A DNA stretch of 14,420 nt from the NCBI GenBank assembly GCA_026982835.1, contig JALSGI010000560.1, positions 1-14,420 of the forward strand, in the 5' to 3' direction. The position numbers were made by a program, and so were the translations under genes. This DNA is from Planctomycetota bacterium. Its GTDB lineage: Bacteria > Planctomycetota > Planctomycetia > Pirellulales > S012-138. Of this stretch, positions 13,524 through 14,420 are shown one piece after another. Position 1 is the first letter of the stretch; every line of letters starts with the position of its first letter. Under the pieces are notes generated by a model. That model searched no databases. It saw only the letters and a program-made list of their open reading frames with translations, and was not told the origin of the DNA.

Positions 13524-14420
13524 ATGGTGCGCACGCAGCCAGCCGTTCCGCGCTCCTCCCGAGGCCGCCCTGCCGGGCCGCCTCTGGGAGCTCACATGTC
13601 CATCGCCGGCGGCTATTACAAGGCCGTGGAGGCGGCGGCCGAGCACGGCTGCGACTGCGTGCAACTTTTTACCAAAAACAACAACCAGTGGCGAGCCAAG
13701 CCCATGACCGACGAAGACGGCCGGCGGTTCCGCCGGGCGCTGCGCCGCCTGGGGATCAAATCGCCGCTGGCCCACGCCTCCTATCTGATCAACCTGGCCA
13801 CGCCCGACGACCGGCTCTGGCGGCGCAGCATCGACGCCATGATCGAGGAGCTGCAACGGGCGGCGCTGCTGGGCATCCCTTATGTGGTGGTCCACCCGGG
13901 CAGCTACACCACCAGCAGCGAAGAGCAAGGGCTGCGGCGCATCGCCCAAGCCCTGGACCGCATCCACCGGCAAACTCCCCAGCTAAAGACCCGCGTGGCC
14001 CTGGAGACCACGGCCGGGCAGGGTTCCAACCTGGGCTGGCGTCTGGAGCACCTGGCCTGGGTGCTGCGGCACGTGGAGCAGCCCCAGCGACTGGCCTTCT
14101 GCCTGGACACTTGCCACCTGTTTGCCGCCGGTTATCCGCTGGCCCCGGCCGCAGAGTACGAAGGGACGATGAAGCAGATCGACCGTTTGCTGGGCCGCCG
14201 CCGAGTGAAGGCCATTCATCTCAACGACAGCAAGGGCCCACGGGGCTCGCGGCTGGATCGGCACATGAACATCGGCTACGGGCACGTTTCGCTGGAAGGG
14301 TTCCGCCTGCTGCTGAACGATCCCCGCTGGCAACGCACTCCGATGTACCTGGAAACCCCCAAGGGCACCGATCCGGTGACCGGGCTTTCCTGGGACATGC
14401 GCAACCTGGCCCTGCTGCGG
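13524..14420 (+). CDS. nfo: Endonuclease IV (AP endonuclease), 3' partial
   Basis: Zinc-dependent apurinic/apyrimidinic endonuclease of base-excision repair, cytoplasmic; 299 residues are visible with no stop before the window ends. All nine metal ligands of the TIM-barrel family are present: H84 (LAHASYLINL), H124 (VHPGSY), E161 (LETTAGQGSN), D195 and H198 (LDTCH), H232 (IHLNDSKG), D245 and H247 (LDRHMNIGYG) and E277 (LETPKG). From memory of E. coli Nfo numbering (69, 109, 145, 179, 182, 216, 229, 231, 261) the offset is +15 to +16 throughout. The start at 13524 (AGGA 10-14 bases upstream) keeps the conserved LGAHMSIAGG in frame after an 18-residue Arg/Pro-rich extension; starting at the internal ATG at 13596 would cut off LGAH. 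Divergent from the zinc-ribbon gene across 151 bases. Confidence 0.95.
   Translation, partial: MVRTQPAVPRSSRGRPAGPPLGAHMSIAGGYYKAVEAAAEHGCDCVQLFTKNNNQWRAKPMTDEDGRRFRRALRRLGIKSPLAHASYLINLATPDDRLWRRSIDAMIEELQRAALLGIPYVVVHPGSYTTSSEEQGLRRIAQALDRIHRQTPQLKTRVALETTAGQGSNLGWRLEHLAWVLRHVEQPQRLAFCLDTCHLFAAGYPLAPAAEYEGTMKQIDRLLGRRRVKAIHLNDSKGPRGSRLDRHMNIGYGHVSLEGFRLLLNDPRWQRTPMYLETPKGTDPVTGLSWDMRNLALLR

Overview
The window looks like a chromosomal segment of a GC-rich planctomycete, probably Pirellulales-like. The evidence is a secreted PVC-type protein combining a beta-propeller, HEAT repeats and a haem c domain, two exported Gfo/Idh/MocA proteins, a secreted ceramidase-family protein and low operon density. 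The order-level placement is inference. No rRNA, tRNA, CRISPR array, plasmid or phage gene was recognised.

Layout. Minus strand, 4657 down to 1: a Tat-exported Gfo/Idh protein resembling GH109 (3389-4657), a sodium:solute symporter (1619-3352), a 596-base gap filled with repeats, and a galactonate-dehydratase-type enolase-superfamily gene (1-1022, 3' end outside the window). Divergent from these, a GntR/FCD regulator with two winged-helix domains (4799-5674) faces them across a short AT-rich intergenic region that carries two perfect palindromes. Together these read as a carbohydrate-uptake and sugar-acid catabolic locus with its own regulator. Plus strand, 5831-11793: a second secreted Gfo/Idh protein, a 436-base repeat-filled gap, the large haem-binding PVC protein, and 40 bases later a ceramidase-family protein whose family nucleophile appears to be missing. 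Then follow a 496-base repeat-filled convergent gap, a minus-strand zinc-ribbon membrane protein of unknown function (12290-13372), and divergently a complete-looking but 3'-truncated endonuclease IV gene (13524-14420).

The most unusual content is non-coding. The three large gaps (about 1180-1537, 6902-7241 and 11851-12255) are copies of one mosaic element built from many short palindromes. Most of these have exactly 8-bp stems and 4-base loops. They occur in largely the same order, joined by conserved linkers, with some stem changes that keep pairing (A-T to G-C, or G.T wobbles) and with a purine-rich 8-base tandem tract at one end. Copies 1 and 3 point the same way and copy 2 is inverted. 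This is a repeat family that ordinary gene annotation would leave blank.

Other points: the catalytic Lys of the Gfo/Idh EKP motif is absent in the Tat-exported paralogue, and a possible 133-bp MITE-like unit sits just downstream of the symporter gene.
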